A stretch of 64,000 nt of DNA, taken from Acidiferrobacterales bacterium. Lineage in GTDB: Bacteria; Pseudomonadota; Gammaproteobacteria; Arenicellales; Poriferihabitantaceae. How positions within the stretch are numbered: position 1 is the stretch's first letter; every line of letters begins with the position of its first letter. Made by a program: the position numbers and the translations under genes. This document shows positions 8,702-17,261 of the stretch, in pieces. Location of the stretch: the NCBI GenBank assembly GCA_019633985.1, contig JAHQWE010000096.1, positions 1 through 64,000 of the forward strand, written 5' to 3'. The notes below the pieces were generated by a model. That model searched no databases. It was not told where the DNA came from and worked only from the letters and a program-made list of their open reading frames with translations.

Positions 8702-9172
8702 TCAGTTCGCAATAAACTTGTTGCGCTGGGAAGAAATCACTCTGGTGTTTACACCAATGAAGTTGAGCCCGCCGAACAAACGAGCGTGTTCAATTTTCAT
8801 ACATCGATCTTCGACATAATCCAGCCCCGTATTTTCCACGATGTCTCTGGTTTCTGCGTTCTTGATGCCAAGCTGCAACCAAACGGAGCGGGCCCCAATT
8901 TCTATCGCCTGCATGGCATAGCCGGGAGTGGTGTCCGCCCGTTGGAACAGGTCAACCATATCCACCTTGTCGGGTATGGAAGCGAGATCTGGATAACATT
9001 TTTCTCCGAGAACTTCCGTGTAGTTAGGATTAACTGGAATAATTCGATAGCCGTGATGTTGCATATATTTCGCTGCAAAAAAACTGGGTCGAAACCATTT
9101 TGCGGATAAGCCGACCACCGCAATGGTTTTGTTTTCGGCAAGAATGCGGCGCAATGTTGGGATGTCTGGCAT
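8702..9172 (-). CDS. CoA-binding domain protein (YccU type)
   Basis: A 156-residue single Rossmann-fold CoA-binding domain. The nucleotide loop is TIAVVGLSAKWFRPS (about 15-29), then NPNYTEVLGEKCYPDLASIP and a conserved Cys in EDRCMKIEH near the end. Exact role unknown; family members bind CoA or a related nucleotide. Co-directional with metY 34 bases downstream, so the pair is probably one transcript. A methionine-related role is inferred only from that. Confidence 0.88.
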   Translation of the reverse strand: MPDIPTLRRILAENKTIAVVGLSAKWFRPSFFAAKYMQHHGYRIIPVNPNYTEVLGEKCYPDLASIPDKVDMVDLFQRADTTPGYAMQAIEIGARSVWLQLGIKNAETRDIVENTGLDYVEDRCMKIEHARLFGGLNFIGVNTRVISSQRNKFIAN

Positions 9173-9244
9173 AAGACTAGGGTGTATAACCGAAAGGGAA
9201 AGAATACTATGATTCGAAGATGAAACAAGTGATATCTCAAGACG

Positions 9245-10906
9245 ATGACTAGAACAAAAGAAAATTCAATCTATCGAGATGGGCTCGAGAAGTGCCCCGC
9301 TAACTACGCTCCTCTAACCCCTATTGATTTTCTCTATCGCTCCGCGGCGGTTTATCCTGATCGACCAGCGGTTATTGATGGAAACCGAACCGTTACCTGG
9401 TCTCAGTTGTTGGGCCGTTGCAAGCAGCTCGCTTCGGCATTAATACAGCGTGGCTGCGGTCAAGAACAAACCGTGTCGATCATCGCGCCCAATAGTCTTG
9501 CAATTTATGAAGCGCACTTCGCAGTGCCGATGGCAGGTGCAGTGCTGAATACCATTAATACTCGGCTGGATGCGACCACTCTGACGTATATATTTGAGCA
9601 TGCAGAAACCGGTGTTTTACTCGTGGATCAGAGTTTGACCGGCGTGGTGCACGAAGCGTTGTGCGGTCTATCGGATTCTCGAAGATCTGAAATGCTACTC
9701 GTAGAGATTGATGCCGGATTATCTCCAGATCCTTCGAGGCCACCGCTAGAAGCGTTGGACTATGAAAGTCTTCTACATGAGGGAAACCGTGAAGCAGAAC
9801 TGCCACAAGTGGAGGATGAGTGGGATGCCATTTCGCTTAATTACACGTCTGGTACCACGGGAAACCCCAAGGGGGTGGTGTATCACCATCGAGGGGCATA
9901 TCTCAACGCCTTGAGCAATCTGGTTGGCTGGCAGATGCCGCATCATGCGGTATATTTATGGACGCTACCGATGTTTCATTGCAATGGTTGGTGTTTCCCC
10001 TGGAGTCTTGCAGCGATTGCCGGGACCAGTGTCTGTCTCCGCACTATCGACGCGCCCTCTATTTATAACGCCATCGCGGATCAGCAGGTTACACACTTTT
10101 GTGGCGCACCGATCATTATGAACATGCTAGTGAACGCAAACGCTTCGGAAAAGCGAGCATTCGAACACTCGGTTGAAATGATGACCGCAGCGGCGCCACC
10201 TCCTGCCTCGATTTTGAAAGCGATGGCAAAAGAAGGGTTTCGAGTGACTCATGTGTACGGGTTGACTGAAACCTATGGCCCGGCGGTGATCTGTTCCTGG
10301 AAGCCAGAGTGGAATGCGTTGGACGATGCTGAACAGGCGTCTCGTAATTCCAGGCAGGGTGTTCGCTATCACGCGCTAGCGGGGCTGGATGTCATGGATA
10401 CAGAAACGATGACACCGGTTGTACACAACGCCGAAGAAATGGGAGAAACCTTGTTTCGCGGCAATATTGTGATGAAAGGCTACCTCAAAGATCCAATCGC
10501 ATCGGAGAAGGCGTTCGCGGGAGGTTGGTTCCATTCCGGCGATCTGGGTGTGATTGAGCCGGACGGTTACCTGAAACTAAAGGATCGCTCCAAAGACATC
10601 ATTATTTCCGGTGGAGAAAATATTTCGTCTATTGAAGTGGAAGATTGCTTATATAAGCACCCCGCAGTGTTGGAGGCAGCCGTTGTTGCTCAGCCTGACG
10701 AATACTGGGGGGAAACTCCTTGCGCTTTTGTGGGATTGAAAGCGACCGCGGAGGTCACTGAACAGGAGATTATCGATTTTTGTCGCGAGAACCTTGCTCA
10801 CTTTAAATGCCCCAAATCTGTCGTTTTCGGTGAGTTACCTAAAACCTCGACCGGTAAAATTCAAAAATTCAAGTTGAGGGAGATCGTTCTTGGAACTCGC
10901 GATTGA
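9245..10906 (+). CDS. AMP-binding acyl-CoA synthetase
   Basis: Acyl-adenylate-forming enzyme of 553 residues that activates a carboxylic acid to its CoA thioester. Seen in order: the ATP loop TSGTTGNPKGVVYHHRGAY (about 201-219), MFHCNGWCFPWS, YGLTETYGP, GGWFHSGDLG, the hinge KDRSKDIIISGGENIS and the catalytic C-terminal lysine in PKTSTGKIQK. The MFHCNGW and KPEW...RQGVRY blocks place it near the plant AAE7/PRK08162 clade, which acts on short to medium chains. A methylmercaptopropionate-type substrate is possible but not shown. It heads a plus-strand run, and its 3' end overlaps the next gene. Confidence 0.9.
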   Translation: MTRTKENSIYRDGLEKCPANYAPLTPIDFLYRSAAVYPDRPAVIDGNRTVTWSQLLGRCKQLASALIQRGCGQEQTVSIIAPNSLAIYEAHFAVPMAGAVLNTINTRLDATTLTYIFEHAETGVLLVDQSLTGVVHEALCGLSDSRRSEMLLVEIDAGLSPDPSRPPLEALDYESLLHEGNREAELPQVEDEWDAISLNYTSGTTGNPKGVVYHHRGAYLNALSNLVGWQMPHHAVYLWTLPMFHCNGWCFPWSLAAIAGTSVCLRTIDAPSIYNAIADQQVTHFCGAPIIMNMLVNANASEKRAFEHSVEMMTAAAPPPASILKAMAKEGFRVTHVYGLTETYGPAVICSWKPEWNALDDAEQASRNSRQGVRYHALAGLDVMDTETMTPVVHNAEEMGETLFRGNIVMKGYLKDPIASEKAFAGGWFHSGDLGVIEPDGYLKLKDRSKDIIISGGENISSIEVEDCLYKHPAVLEAAVVAQPDEYWGETPCAFVGLKATAEVTEQEIIDFCRENLAHFKCPKSVVFGELPKTSTGKIQKFKLREIVLGTRD

Positions 10907-11657
10907 GGCCTTATTGTGGCTGGGCCTTATTGGCATCATCGCAGGTTTCGTTGATTCAGCAGCAGGGGGAGGGGGCTTAATCGCGGTTCCTGCCATGTTG
11001 CTGTTTGGCGTGCCGCCCATCAATGCTTTGGCGACCAATAAATTACAGGGCAGTTTCGGTACAGCAACCGCTGCAATCACCATGCTGAAGCGCGGTAAGG
11101 TGACACTTAGCCGACCGCTTCGTTACTTTGCATTAGCGCTAATAGGCGGGGCACTAGGCACCTGGATGGTTCAACAGTTTCCCGCAGAAGCGCTGAAAAT
11201 CATTGTTCCGCTCGTTCTGACTGTGATTGCACTGTATTTTTTACTCGCGGGTTCCAACACCGAGAAAACCCGGTCAGCTCGCATGGGAAATAATACTTAC
11301 CTATATGCTGTAGTCCCACCAATTGGATTCTACGACGGGTTTTTTGGCCCCGGCGCGGGGTCGTTCTATGCGGCAACGGGTGTGGCACTACGAGGTAATG
11401 ACATGGTCGGCGCTACGGCGAATGCAAAGTTGCTCAACTTCGCGAGTAATATTGCCTCGCTGGTCGTATTTGTGATTGGCGGTAAAGTACTGTGGATTGT
11501 CGGCGGCGTGATGATTCTAGGACAGATGCTGGGCGCCTATCTAGGTTCTCTTGCGGTGATTTCATATGGTGGACGTCTGGTGCGGCCGTTAATAGTTCTC
11601 GCCTGTCTGCTCATGGTTACCCGCTATGCCTGGCAAGAGGGTTATCTGGTCTGGTGA
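10890..11657 (+). CDS. TSUP (TauE/SafE) family permease
   Basis: Inner-membrane protein of 255 residues with about eight hydrophobic segments and the TSUP signatures GFVDSAAGGGGLIAVPAML (about 20-38) and GFYDGFFGPGAGSF in the second half. TSUP proteins export sulfite, sulfoacetate or related organosulfur acids, or move other carboxylates. The start is a TTG at 10890, preceded by GAGGGAG seven bases upstream and inside the end of the synthetase gene (17-base overlap). No in-frame ATG precedes the first membrane segment. The overlap suggests it moves a substrate or product of the synthetase pathway. Confidence 0.87.
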   Translation: MELAIEALLWLGLIGIIAGFVDSAAGGGGLIAVPAMLLFGVPPINALATNKLQGSFGTATAAITMLKRGKVTLSRPLRYFALALIGGALGTWMVQQFPAEALKIIVPLVLTVIALYFLLAGSNTEKTRSARMGNNTYLYAVVPPIGFYDGFFGPGAGSFYAATGVALRGNDMVGATANAKLLNFASNIASLVVFVIGGKVLWIVGGVMILGQMLGAYLGSLAVISYGGRLVRPLIVLACLLMVTRYAWQEGYLVW

Positions 11658-11761
11658 AAGCGCAGGGCGCACAAGGCGTGTCCGGTGTCGTTGTGGTGAA
11701 AGGTGTATCCGGGGTGTTGCCGTAAATTACCGCCTCTTTTCTTTTCGCCCGCGAAACGCTC

Positions 11762-12595
11762 ATGGCAAACATACCGGCATCTATCGAAATCTCTCCAAAG
11801 CAAGCGGAGGAAAGCGCTGACCTCGAAGGGTTATTCCCCCAGGGAACACGCGTATATATTACCGATGTAGGGACAGACAGCGCGGAGACCATCACTGCGG
11901 GCGCGAAGCGCGTGAAAGACCTTGGTTATGCGGCAGTTCCTCATTTTGCTTCGCGTAGATTGACCACGTCAGTAGCATTGGAAACCCGAATCAAAATGCT
12001 GGTCGACGAAGCAGGCGTTAACGACGTGCTCATAATTGGCGGCGGCCTTGAAAAACAAGCCGGTGAATTCGGCTCGACCATGGAAGTATTGGAAACCGGA
12101 TTGTTTGACAAGTACGGTATCAAGCAAATGGGAGTGGCCGGTCATCCGGAAGGCTCCCCTGATTTTGATTTGCCTACTGCAGAAGAAGCACTCCGATTGA
12201 AACAGGAATTTGCCAATCGAACCGACGCTTCTATGCGTGTGGTGACGCAGTTTGGTTTTGATGCGGAAGGATTTATTGCCTGGGCGGACGGGCTCGCGTC
12301 TGCGGGTGTCAGCCTGCCCGTGCACCTGGGAGTAGCCGGGCCGGCAAAGCTGACTACGTTGGTAAAATTCGCTGCTATGTGTGGTGTGGGGAATTCGATT
12401 CAGTTTTTGAAGAAACGCGCTTCGGCTATCACCACCCTGGTAACGGGATTTAATCCTGACGAAATTGTGAATCCTATCGAAGTTCATGCATTGGCCAATG
12501 CAGATAGCCCGATAAAACAGATTCATGTATTTCCGTTTGGTGGTATGAAAAAATCTGCAGAGTGGCTGGTGGAAAGAGGAAGCTGGTCTGTCTAA
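11762..12595 (+). CDS. methylenetetrahydrofolate reductase-like protein
   Basis: A 277-residue TIM-barrel flavoprotein of the MTHFR superfamily. GVAGHPEGSPDF (about 123-134) corresponds to the GVAGYPE block of MetF, and VPHFASRRL to its VPH(L)xxR block. The canonical MetF opening (FEFFPPK) is missing and the protein starts instead with a divergent TDVGTDSAETI segment. It is therefore a divergent branch, seen in other proteobacteria near methylated-compound demethylation genes, rather than housekeeping MetF. Neighbours upstream are the synthetase and TSUP permease; downstream are the racemase-family enzyme and cysteine synthase. Confidence 0.75.
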   Translation: MANIPASIEISPKQAEESADLEGLFPQGTRVYITDVGTDSAETITAGAKRVKDLGYAAVPHFASRRLTTSVALETRIKMLVDEAGVNDVLIIGGGLEKQAGEFGSTMEVLETGLFDKYGIKQMGVAGHPEGSPDFDLPTAEEALRLKQEFANRTDASMRVVTQFGFDAEGFIAWADGLASAGVSLPVHLGVAGPAKLTTLVKFAAMCGVGNSIQFLKKRASAITTLVTGFNPDEIVNPIEVHALANADSPIKQIHVFPFGGMKKSAEWLVERGSWSV

Positions 12596-12786
12596 CCATT
12601 GATCGGCGGGTGATATTTTTCTTTTTCTGCACGACAAGTAATCCTTTGATCAATCGCTGTTAATTGCGGTTGCAACCCGCGATTCAAACGCCCATATTCC
12701 CCTTATGGGCAGCCCATTTTCTATTTCCAAGTTTCATCTCCGCGCTGATTGCCTCGGGCGAAGGTCTGTATGTACGAGGTGTACTA

Positions 12787-13818
12787 GTGCGTTCGACTAA
12801 ACTCATTCAGAGCGTAAGCTGCCACGCCGAAGGCGAGGTTGGCGATGTCATCGTTGGTGGTGTCGCACCTCCCCCTGGTGATAGTTTGTGGGAGCAGTCT
12901 CGCTTTGTCGCCAATGATGACAGCCTCAGACAGTTTATGTTGAACGAGCCGAGGGGCGGCGTGTTTCGACATGTGAATCTGCTCGTCCCACCCAAGCATC
13001 CCGAGGCCGATGCGGCCTGGATTATCATGGAGCCAGAGGATACCCCGCCGATGTCCGGCTCTAACTCAATGTGCGTTGTCACAGTGATGCTCGAAACCGG
13101 CATCTTGCCGATGGTGGAACCCGTTACCGAGCTGACACTCGAAGCGCCAGGTGGTTTGATTAAGGCCAGAGCTAACTGCCGTGATGGAAAGGTGATTGAT
13201 GTAAAAATTTTTAATGTGGCAAGTTTTGTCGACAAACTCGATCAACAGATCGAGGTGCCCGGGATAGGCACGGTAGCACTGGATACGGCCTATGGTGGAG
13301 ATAGCTTTGCGTTGGTGGATGCAACAGAGCTGGGTTTTTCGCTTGGTCTGGACGAGGCCAGAGATCTGGCCATTACCGGTAGAAAAATAGTCGATGCAGC
13401 CAATGAACAGATCGGCTTCCATCATCCGGTGCTTTCAGACTGGAATCATCTGTCGTTTTGTCAGTTCACACTGCCGATAGTCGAGACAGCAGAGGGCATT
13501 GCAGGAAAGAATACGGTGGCCATTAAACCAGGAAAACTGGATCGCTCGCCAACCGGAACCGGCTGCTCTGCAAGGATGGCCGTGCTTCATGCTAGAGGCT
13601 TGCTGTCGCGAGGGCAAACTTTTATTGGTTCCTCTATTATTGATTCCCAGTTCTACTGCCAAATTGAAAGCGAGACCAATGTGGCCGATCGCAACGCCAT
13701 TCTGCCTTCAGTGCGCGGTCGATGTTTTCTTACTGGCACTCATCAACATATGCTTGACCCTGATGATCCGTGGCCACAGGGTTATCGTATCAGCGATACC
13801 TGGCCCGTTTCCCTTTAA
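12787..13818 (+). CDS. proline racemase / hydroxyproline epimerase family protein with Ser/Cys active-site pair
   Basis: Member of the PLP-independent proline racemase family, acting on proline, 4-hydroxyproline or 3-hydroxyproline. The GTG at 12787 is chosen: it has GAGGT eight bases upstream and gives 343 residues, the family length, while the longer TTG start adds a 41-residue non-conserved tail. The first catalytic position, normally MCGHG or similar, reads MSGSNSMC with Ser in place of Cys. The second retains Cys in TGTGCSAR. Ser/Cys members are a separate group from Cys/Cys racemases and Cys/Thr dehydratases, so the activity cannot be named. cysK starts 16 bases after the stop. Confidence 0.85.
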   Translation: MRSTKLIQSVSCHAEGEVGDVIVGGVAPPPGDSLWEQSRFVANDDSLRQFMLNEPRGGVFRHVNLLVPPKHPEADAAWIIMEPEDTPPMSGSNSMCVVTVMLETGILPMVEPVTELTLEAPGGLIKARANCRDGKVIDVKIFNVASFVDKLDQQIEVPGIGTVALDTAYGGDSFALVDATELGFSLGLDEARDLAITGRKIVDAANEQIGFHHPVLSDWNHLSFCQFTLPIVETAEGIAGKNTVAIKPGKLDRSPTGTGCSARMAVLHARGLLSRGQTFIGSSIIDSQFYCQIESETNVADRNAILPSVRGRCFLTGTHQHMLDPDDPWPQGYRISDTWPVSL

Positions 13819-13834
13819 ACCAAGTGGGTAGAAA

Positions 13835-14746
13835 ATGAAATACGACAATATCCTTCAAACCATTGGCAGTACCCCTGTTGTGAAATTGAATAGCGTGGGT
13901 GCAGATTCAGGTGTTCATCTTTGGGCAAAACTGGAGCGTGCCAATCCGGGTGGCTCAGTAAAGGATCGCCCTGCTCTCAGAATGATTGAAGATGCGGAAC
14001 GATCGGGCAAGCTGAAAGAAGGAGATACCATTATTGAACCCACCTCGGGAAATACCGGTATCGGGCTTGCGATGGTTGCGGCGGTGAAAGGCTACCGCTC
14101 CGTTTTCGTGATGTCAGAAGATATGAGTCAGGAGCGGGTGTTGATTCTCAAAGCCTATGGTGGCGAAGTCATCTTGACGCCCGCAGAGAAGGGAACCGTG
14201 GGCGCGATTGAGGAAGCGAAAAAACTCGCGGAAGAGAAGGGCTACTTCTTTGTCGGGCAGCATTTCAATGCATCAAATCCAGCCTCCCATGAAACCACCG
14301 CCAATGAAATCTGGGAAGATTTTGGCAACACTCTGGACACGGTGGTTTGTACGACCGGTACCGGTGGCACGGTGTCTGGTCTCGGTAAGTTTCTTAGACG
14401 ATTTAACCCGGATATAGAAATCGTGGCTACAGAGCCAGATATATCACCAATTTTGAGTCAAGGAATCGCTTGCAAGCACAAAATTATGGGGACCGCGCCA
14501 GGTTTTATTCCTGATACGTTAGATACTGAATCGTATAACCGTATTTTGCAGATCAGTGCTGAGGAGGCGTATAGCATGACGCGCACATTGGCAGAAAAGG
14601 AAGGGATGTTATGTGGGATATCATGCGGCGCAGCCGTATGTGGAATGATGCAGCTCGCAGCGGAAGATGCTTACCAAGGTAAGACCATACTGGCGATACT
14701 GGCGGATACCGGAGAACGTTACTTAAGCACTGATCTATGGGCTTAA
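13835..14746 (+). CDS. cysK: cysteine synthase
   Basis: PLP enzyme condensing O-acetylserine with sulfide to cysteine. The lysine is Lys43 in NPGGSVKDRPAL, the phosphate-binding loop GTGGT at 175-179, and the substrate loop TSGNTG at 70-75. GTGGT and the overall pattern fit CysK; SVKDRPAL also occurs in CysM, so thiosulfate use is possible. Length 303. Probably translated from the same message as the racemase-family gene 16 bases upstream. The C-terminus RYLSTDLWA is typical. Confidence 0.93.
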   Translation: MKYDNILQTIGSTPVVKLNSVGADSGVHLWAKLERANPGGSVKDRPALRMIEDAERSGKLKEGDTIIEPTSGNTGIGLAMVAAVKGYRSVFVMSEDMSQERVLILKAYGGEVILTPAEKGTVGAIEEAKKLAEEKGYFFVGQHFNASNPASHETTANEIWEDFGNTLDTVVCTTGTGGTVSGLGKFLRRFNPDIEIVATEPDISPILSQGIACKHKIMGTAPGFIPDTLDTESYNRILQISAEEAYSMTRTLAEKEGMLCGISCGAAVCGMMQLAAEDAYQGKTILAILADTGERYLSTDLWA

Positions 14747-14776
14747 GCAGACGTCTACGAATGTAATAGGGGCGAT

Positions 14777-15856
14777 CTAGTGATTTCTTGCGACAGAAAA
14801 TAGCGCAAGATTAATCAGTGCCTGCTTGTAGTCACTATCCGGCAATGAGTTGAGAGAGCCGATCGCCTTTTCAGATTCCTGTTTGGCGCATTTCATGGTG
14901 TAGTCAATTGCCCCGGTATCTTTAACGATTTGTAGAATAGGTTCGATCTGATCACGATCACCGGTTTCAATCGCCTTGCGAACAACTTCCACCTGCTCGG
15001 GCGAGCCGTTCTCCATTGCTTTGATCAACGGTAATGTGGGCTTACCCTCAGCCAGGTCGTCACCCACATCTTTGCCCATTTCTTCGCTGGTAGATAAATA
15101 ATCCATTACGTCATCGACAAGCTGAAAAGCGGTACCGAGGAACACCCCGTATTCGGAGAGGGCCTTGCAAATAGTGTCGTCCTGTCCGCTAACAACCCCG
15201 CCCAACCAGGCAGCAGATTCAAATAACTTCGCGGTCTTTCGATGAATGGTATCCAGATAAGCCTGTTCTGTCGTATCTGGCGAATGGGCATTGAGCAACT
15301 GCAAAACTTCACCTTCGGCTATCGCGTTGGTGGTGGAGGACATAATTTGCATGACCGCCATGAGATCGGTCTCCACCATCATTTCAAATGCCCTCGAATA
15401 GAGGAAATCACCAACGAGTACACTGGCTTCATTTCCCCAGACATCGTTGGCGGAGGGCTGACCGCGACGCATGGATGAGCTATCCACCACATCATCGTGG
15501 AGGAGCGTTGCTGTATGGATAAACTCGACCACAGCTGCAAGGGTGATATGTTGGTTCCCCTGATATCCACAGGCGCGGGCACAGAGCAATAGAATCAGCG
15601 GTCGCATTCGTTTTCCACCACTTTTGACGACGTAGGCGCCCAGTGTTTTGATCAAGACAATGTCCGAATCCAGCCGCTTTTGAATTGTTTCATTCACCTG
15701 CTCCATATCTTGATGTGCAAGAGAAACAGCGAGATCAAGCAATTGATCCGGCTCGGTGAAAGAAGTAGTGTTGGAATCCAGGTGCTGGGAACTCACGGCT
15801 TTTGAATCAGCAGCATGGATCTCATTGGAGGCGGCAGCGGTGCCGGGATGATTCAT
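14777..15856 (-). CDS. ispB: octaprenyl diphosphate synthase
   Basis: All-trans polyprenyl diphosphate synthase making the ubiquinone side chain. The two Asp-rich motifs are DDVVD (121-125) and DDVMD (248-252), with GGKRMRP near 80-86. At 359 residues it has an N-terminal extension of roughly 35 residues relative to E. coli IspB, rich in Ala/Ser/Asp and apparently unstructured; a later start is possible (Met51 aligns close to the core). Divergent from rplU, the conserved gammaproteobacterial arrangement. Confidence 0.93.
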   Translation of the reverse strand: MNHPGTAAASNEIHAADSKAVSSQHLDSNTTSFTEPDQLLDLAVSLAHQDMEQVNETIQKRLDSDIVLIKTLGAYVVKSGGKRMRPLILLLCARACGYQGNQHITLAAVVEFIHTATLLHDDVVDSSSMRRGQPSANDVWGNEASVLVGDFLYSRAFEMMVETDLMAVMQIMSSTTNAIAEGEVLQLLNAHSPDTTEQAYLDTIHRKTAKLFESAAWLGGVVSGQDDTICKALSEYGVFLGTAFQLVDDVMDYLSTSEEMGKDVGDDLAEGKPTLPLIKAMENGSPEQVEVVRKAIETGDRDQIEPILQIVKDTGAIDYTMKCAKQESEKAIGSLNSLPDSDYKQALINLALFSVARNH

Positions 15857-16227
15857 CTCAGGTGGAACATTCTTTTTCGGATCGCTATTCTATCGGAAAA
15901 ACATCTTTGAAAATGGCTGGATCGGCAGAACAAGTAATGCCATTCTTGTACATTCTGTGTGAAAAAATTGGTGAGAAAATAGCTATAAAAACAGTCAGAT
16001 AGCGATTGACGAGAACAGGTGCCATGGATACAATCCGCAGTCCTCAAATTTCTGCACCTTTGAGGCTGTTCGAAACAACGTAAATCACTGAAATTAAAGT
16101 GTTTTCGTTCGAGGCAGCGTAGCCATTCAGCGACATCAAACCGTCTAATTGCCAGATATTCCGGTAATAGACCGGCGCAAGCGGCTAGGAAGCAGTAAAA
16201 ATCATTTGAATTAGTACGGATTGAACA
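15857..16227. other. 371-base intergenic region between ispB and rplU
   Basis: No supported gene. It holds the rplU promoter (separate entry) and a leader of about 185 bases before the rplU ATG, where ribosomal-protein regulation could act. On the minus strand a TAGAAT hexamer with a weak TTTTCA upstream lies close to the ispB start. The minus-strand ORF at 15853-16260 spans the whole gap and runs into both neighbouring start regions, so I treat it as chance. Confidence 0.6.
16006..16034 (+). promoter_or_regulatory. sigma-70 promoter of rplU-rpmA
   Basis: TTGACG, 17 bases, then TACAAT: five of six matches at each hexamer with ideal spacing. Transcription would start near 16041, giving a leader of roughly 185 bases before the rplU start. 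This is the best consensus promoter I found in the window, fitting a ribosomal-protein operon. Confidence 0.75.
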
Positions 16228-16860
16228 ATGTACGCAGTAGTTAAAACGGGTGGCAAGCAATATAAAGTAGCCATCGGTGACAAATTAAGAGTCGAGAAAC
16301 TGGTTGCTGAAGAAGGCGCATCAGTGGATTTGGGCGAAGTATTGATGGTCGCAGATGGCGACAACATTCAAGTCGGCGAACCAGTGCTCGATACCACAGT
16401 GACTGCGACAGTCGTTGGGCATGGACGCGACAAGAAGATTAAGGTCTTCAAGATGAAGCGGCGCAAGAATTACCGTCGTACCCAGGGTCATCGCCAGTCG
16501 TTCACCGAAGTCGAAATCACGGGCATCGGTGGTGCGAAAGCGGCTGCCAAGCCAGCTGCTGAGAAAAAAGCAGAGAAAAAGCCTGTAGAAGAAAAGAAAG
16601 TGGAAGCGAAGCCGGTTGAGAAGGCCCCCGCGAAAGATCATGATCACGGACCGGACGGCGTAGGAGACAACCTCACCACCATCAATGGTATTGGACCGGT
16701 GATTGAGAAAAAACTGCACGGCCTGGGTATCACTACTTTCCAGCAAATCGCAGAGCTGGATCAGGCGCGAATGGATGAGATCAACGAGCAACTGAGCTTT
16801 AAAGGTCGCATCGAGCGCGAGCAGTGGGTTGAACAAGCAAAAGAATTGATTAAAGGCTAA
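16228..16860 (+). CDS. rplU: 50S ribosomal protein L21 with C-terminal helix-hairpin-helix extension
   Basis: Residues 1-103 are a complete L21 ([14 protein letters not shown] start, [17 protein letters not shown]-binding part), a large-subunit protein contacting 23S rRNA. It then continues through a Lys/Ala/Glu/Pro-rich linker (about 104-145) into a 65-residue module, [20 protein letters not shown]...[14 protein letters not shown]. That module is a helix-hairpin-helix domain known on alphaproteobacterial L21 and at the end of NuoE. Total 210 residues, twice the usual 103. The fusion is one unbroken frame. rpmA follows in the conserved operon. Confidence 0.97.
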   Translation: MYAVVKTGGKQYKVAIGDKLRVEKLVAEEGASVDLGEVLMVADGDNIQVGEPVLDTTVTATVVGHGRDKKIKVFKMKRRKNYRRTQGHRQSFTEVEITGIGGAKAAAKPAAEKKAEKKPVEEKKVEAKPVEKAPAKDHDHGPDGVGDNLTTINGIGPVIEKKLHGLGITTFQQIAELDQARMDEINEQLSFKGRIEREQWVEQAKELIKG

Positions 16861-16915
16861 CCGGATACGTATTAAGTATTCCAGGGTTGACCGTTAACTA
16901 GATAGGTATAGCAAA

Positions 16916-17176
16916 ATGGCACATAAAAAAGCAGGCGGTAGTTCACGTAACGGCCGTGATTCGGTTTCCAAGCGACTTGGCGTCAAGCGTTACGGCGGTG
17001 AGGAAGTTTTAGCTGGAAATATTATCGTACGCCAGCGCGGAAGCAGCTTTCATCCTGGCAAAAATGTCGGCATGGGCAAGGATTTTACACTGTTTGCCAC
17101 CGCGCCTGGAAAGGTACTTTTCGAGATAAAAGGCCCCAAAAAGCGCAGAACAGTTAGCATCGAAGCCGCAGCGTAA
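16916..17176 (+). CDS. rpmA: 50S ribosomal protein L27
   Basis: An 86-residue L27, whose N-terminal arm reaches the peptidyl transferase centre. It begins directly with [16 protein letters not shown], so no N-terminal processing peptide of the Firmicutes type is present. It follows rplU by 55 bases and is followed by a strong terminator, so the pair forms one transcription unit under the promoter at 16006. Confidence 0.98.
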   Translation: MAHKKAGGSSRNGRDSVSKRLGVKRYGGEEVLAGNIIVRQRGSSFHPGKNVGMGKDFTLFATAPGKVLFEIKGPKKRRTVSIEAAA

Positions 17177-17200
17177 ACGGCTCGATCGTCAAACAAGGAA

Positions 17201-17232
17201 CCTCGCTTTGGCAACGAAGCGAGGTTTTTTTT
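17201..17232 (+). terminator. Rho-independent terminator after rpmA
   Basis: CCTCGCTT / AAGCGAGG form an 8-bp perfect stem with an 8-base loop (TGGCAACG), followed by eight T residues. It separates rplU-rpmA from obg, which begins 30 bases later and so needs read-through or its own promoter. Confidence 0.93.
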
Positions 17233-17261
17233 GGCCCTTTTGATTCAGGAAATAGTCAGTA

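Noticed and set aside
11969-12637. 222-residue minus-strand ORF opposite the MTHFR-like gene
   Set aside because: Antisense shadow of a well-supported gene with low-quality composition.
15853-16260. 135-residue minus-strand ORF spanning the ispB-rplU gap
   Set aside because: It overlaps the rplU start and the rplU promoter and is Cys/Arg/Phe-rich like translated non-coding DNA.
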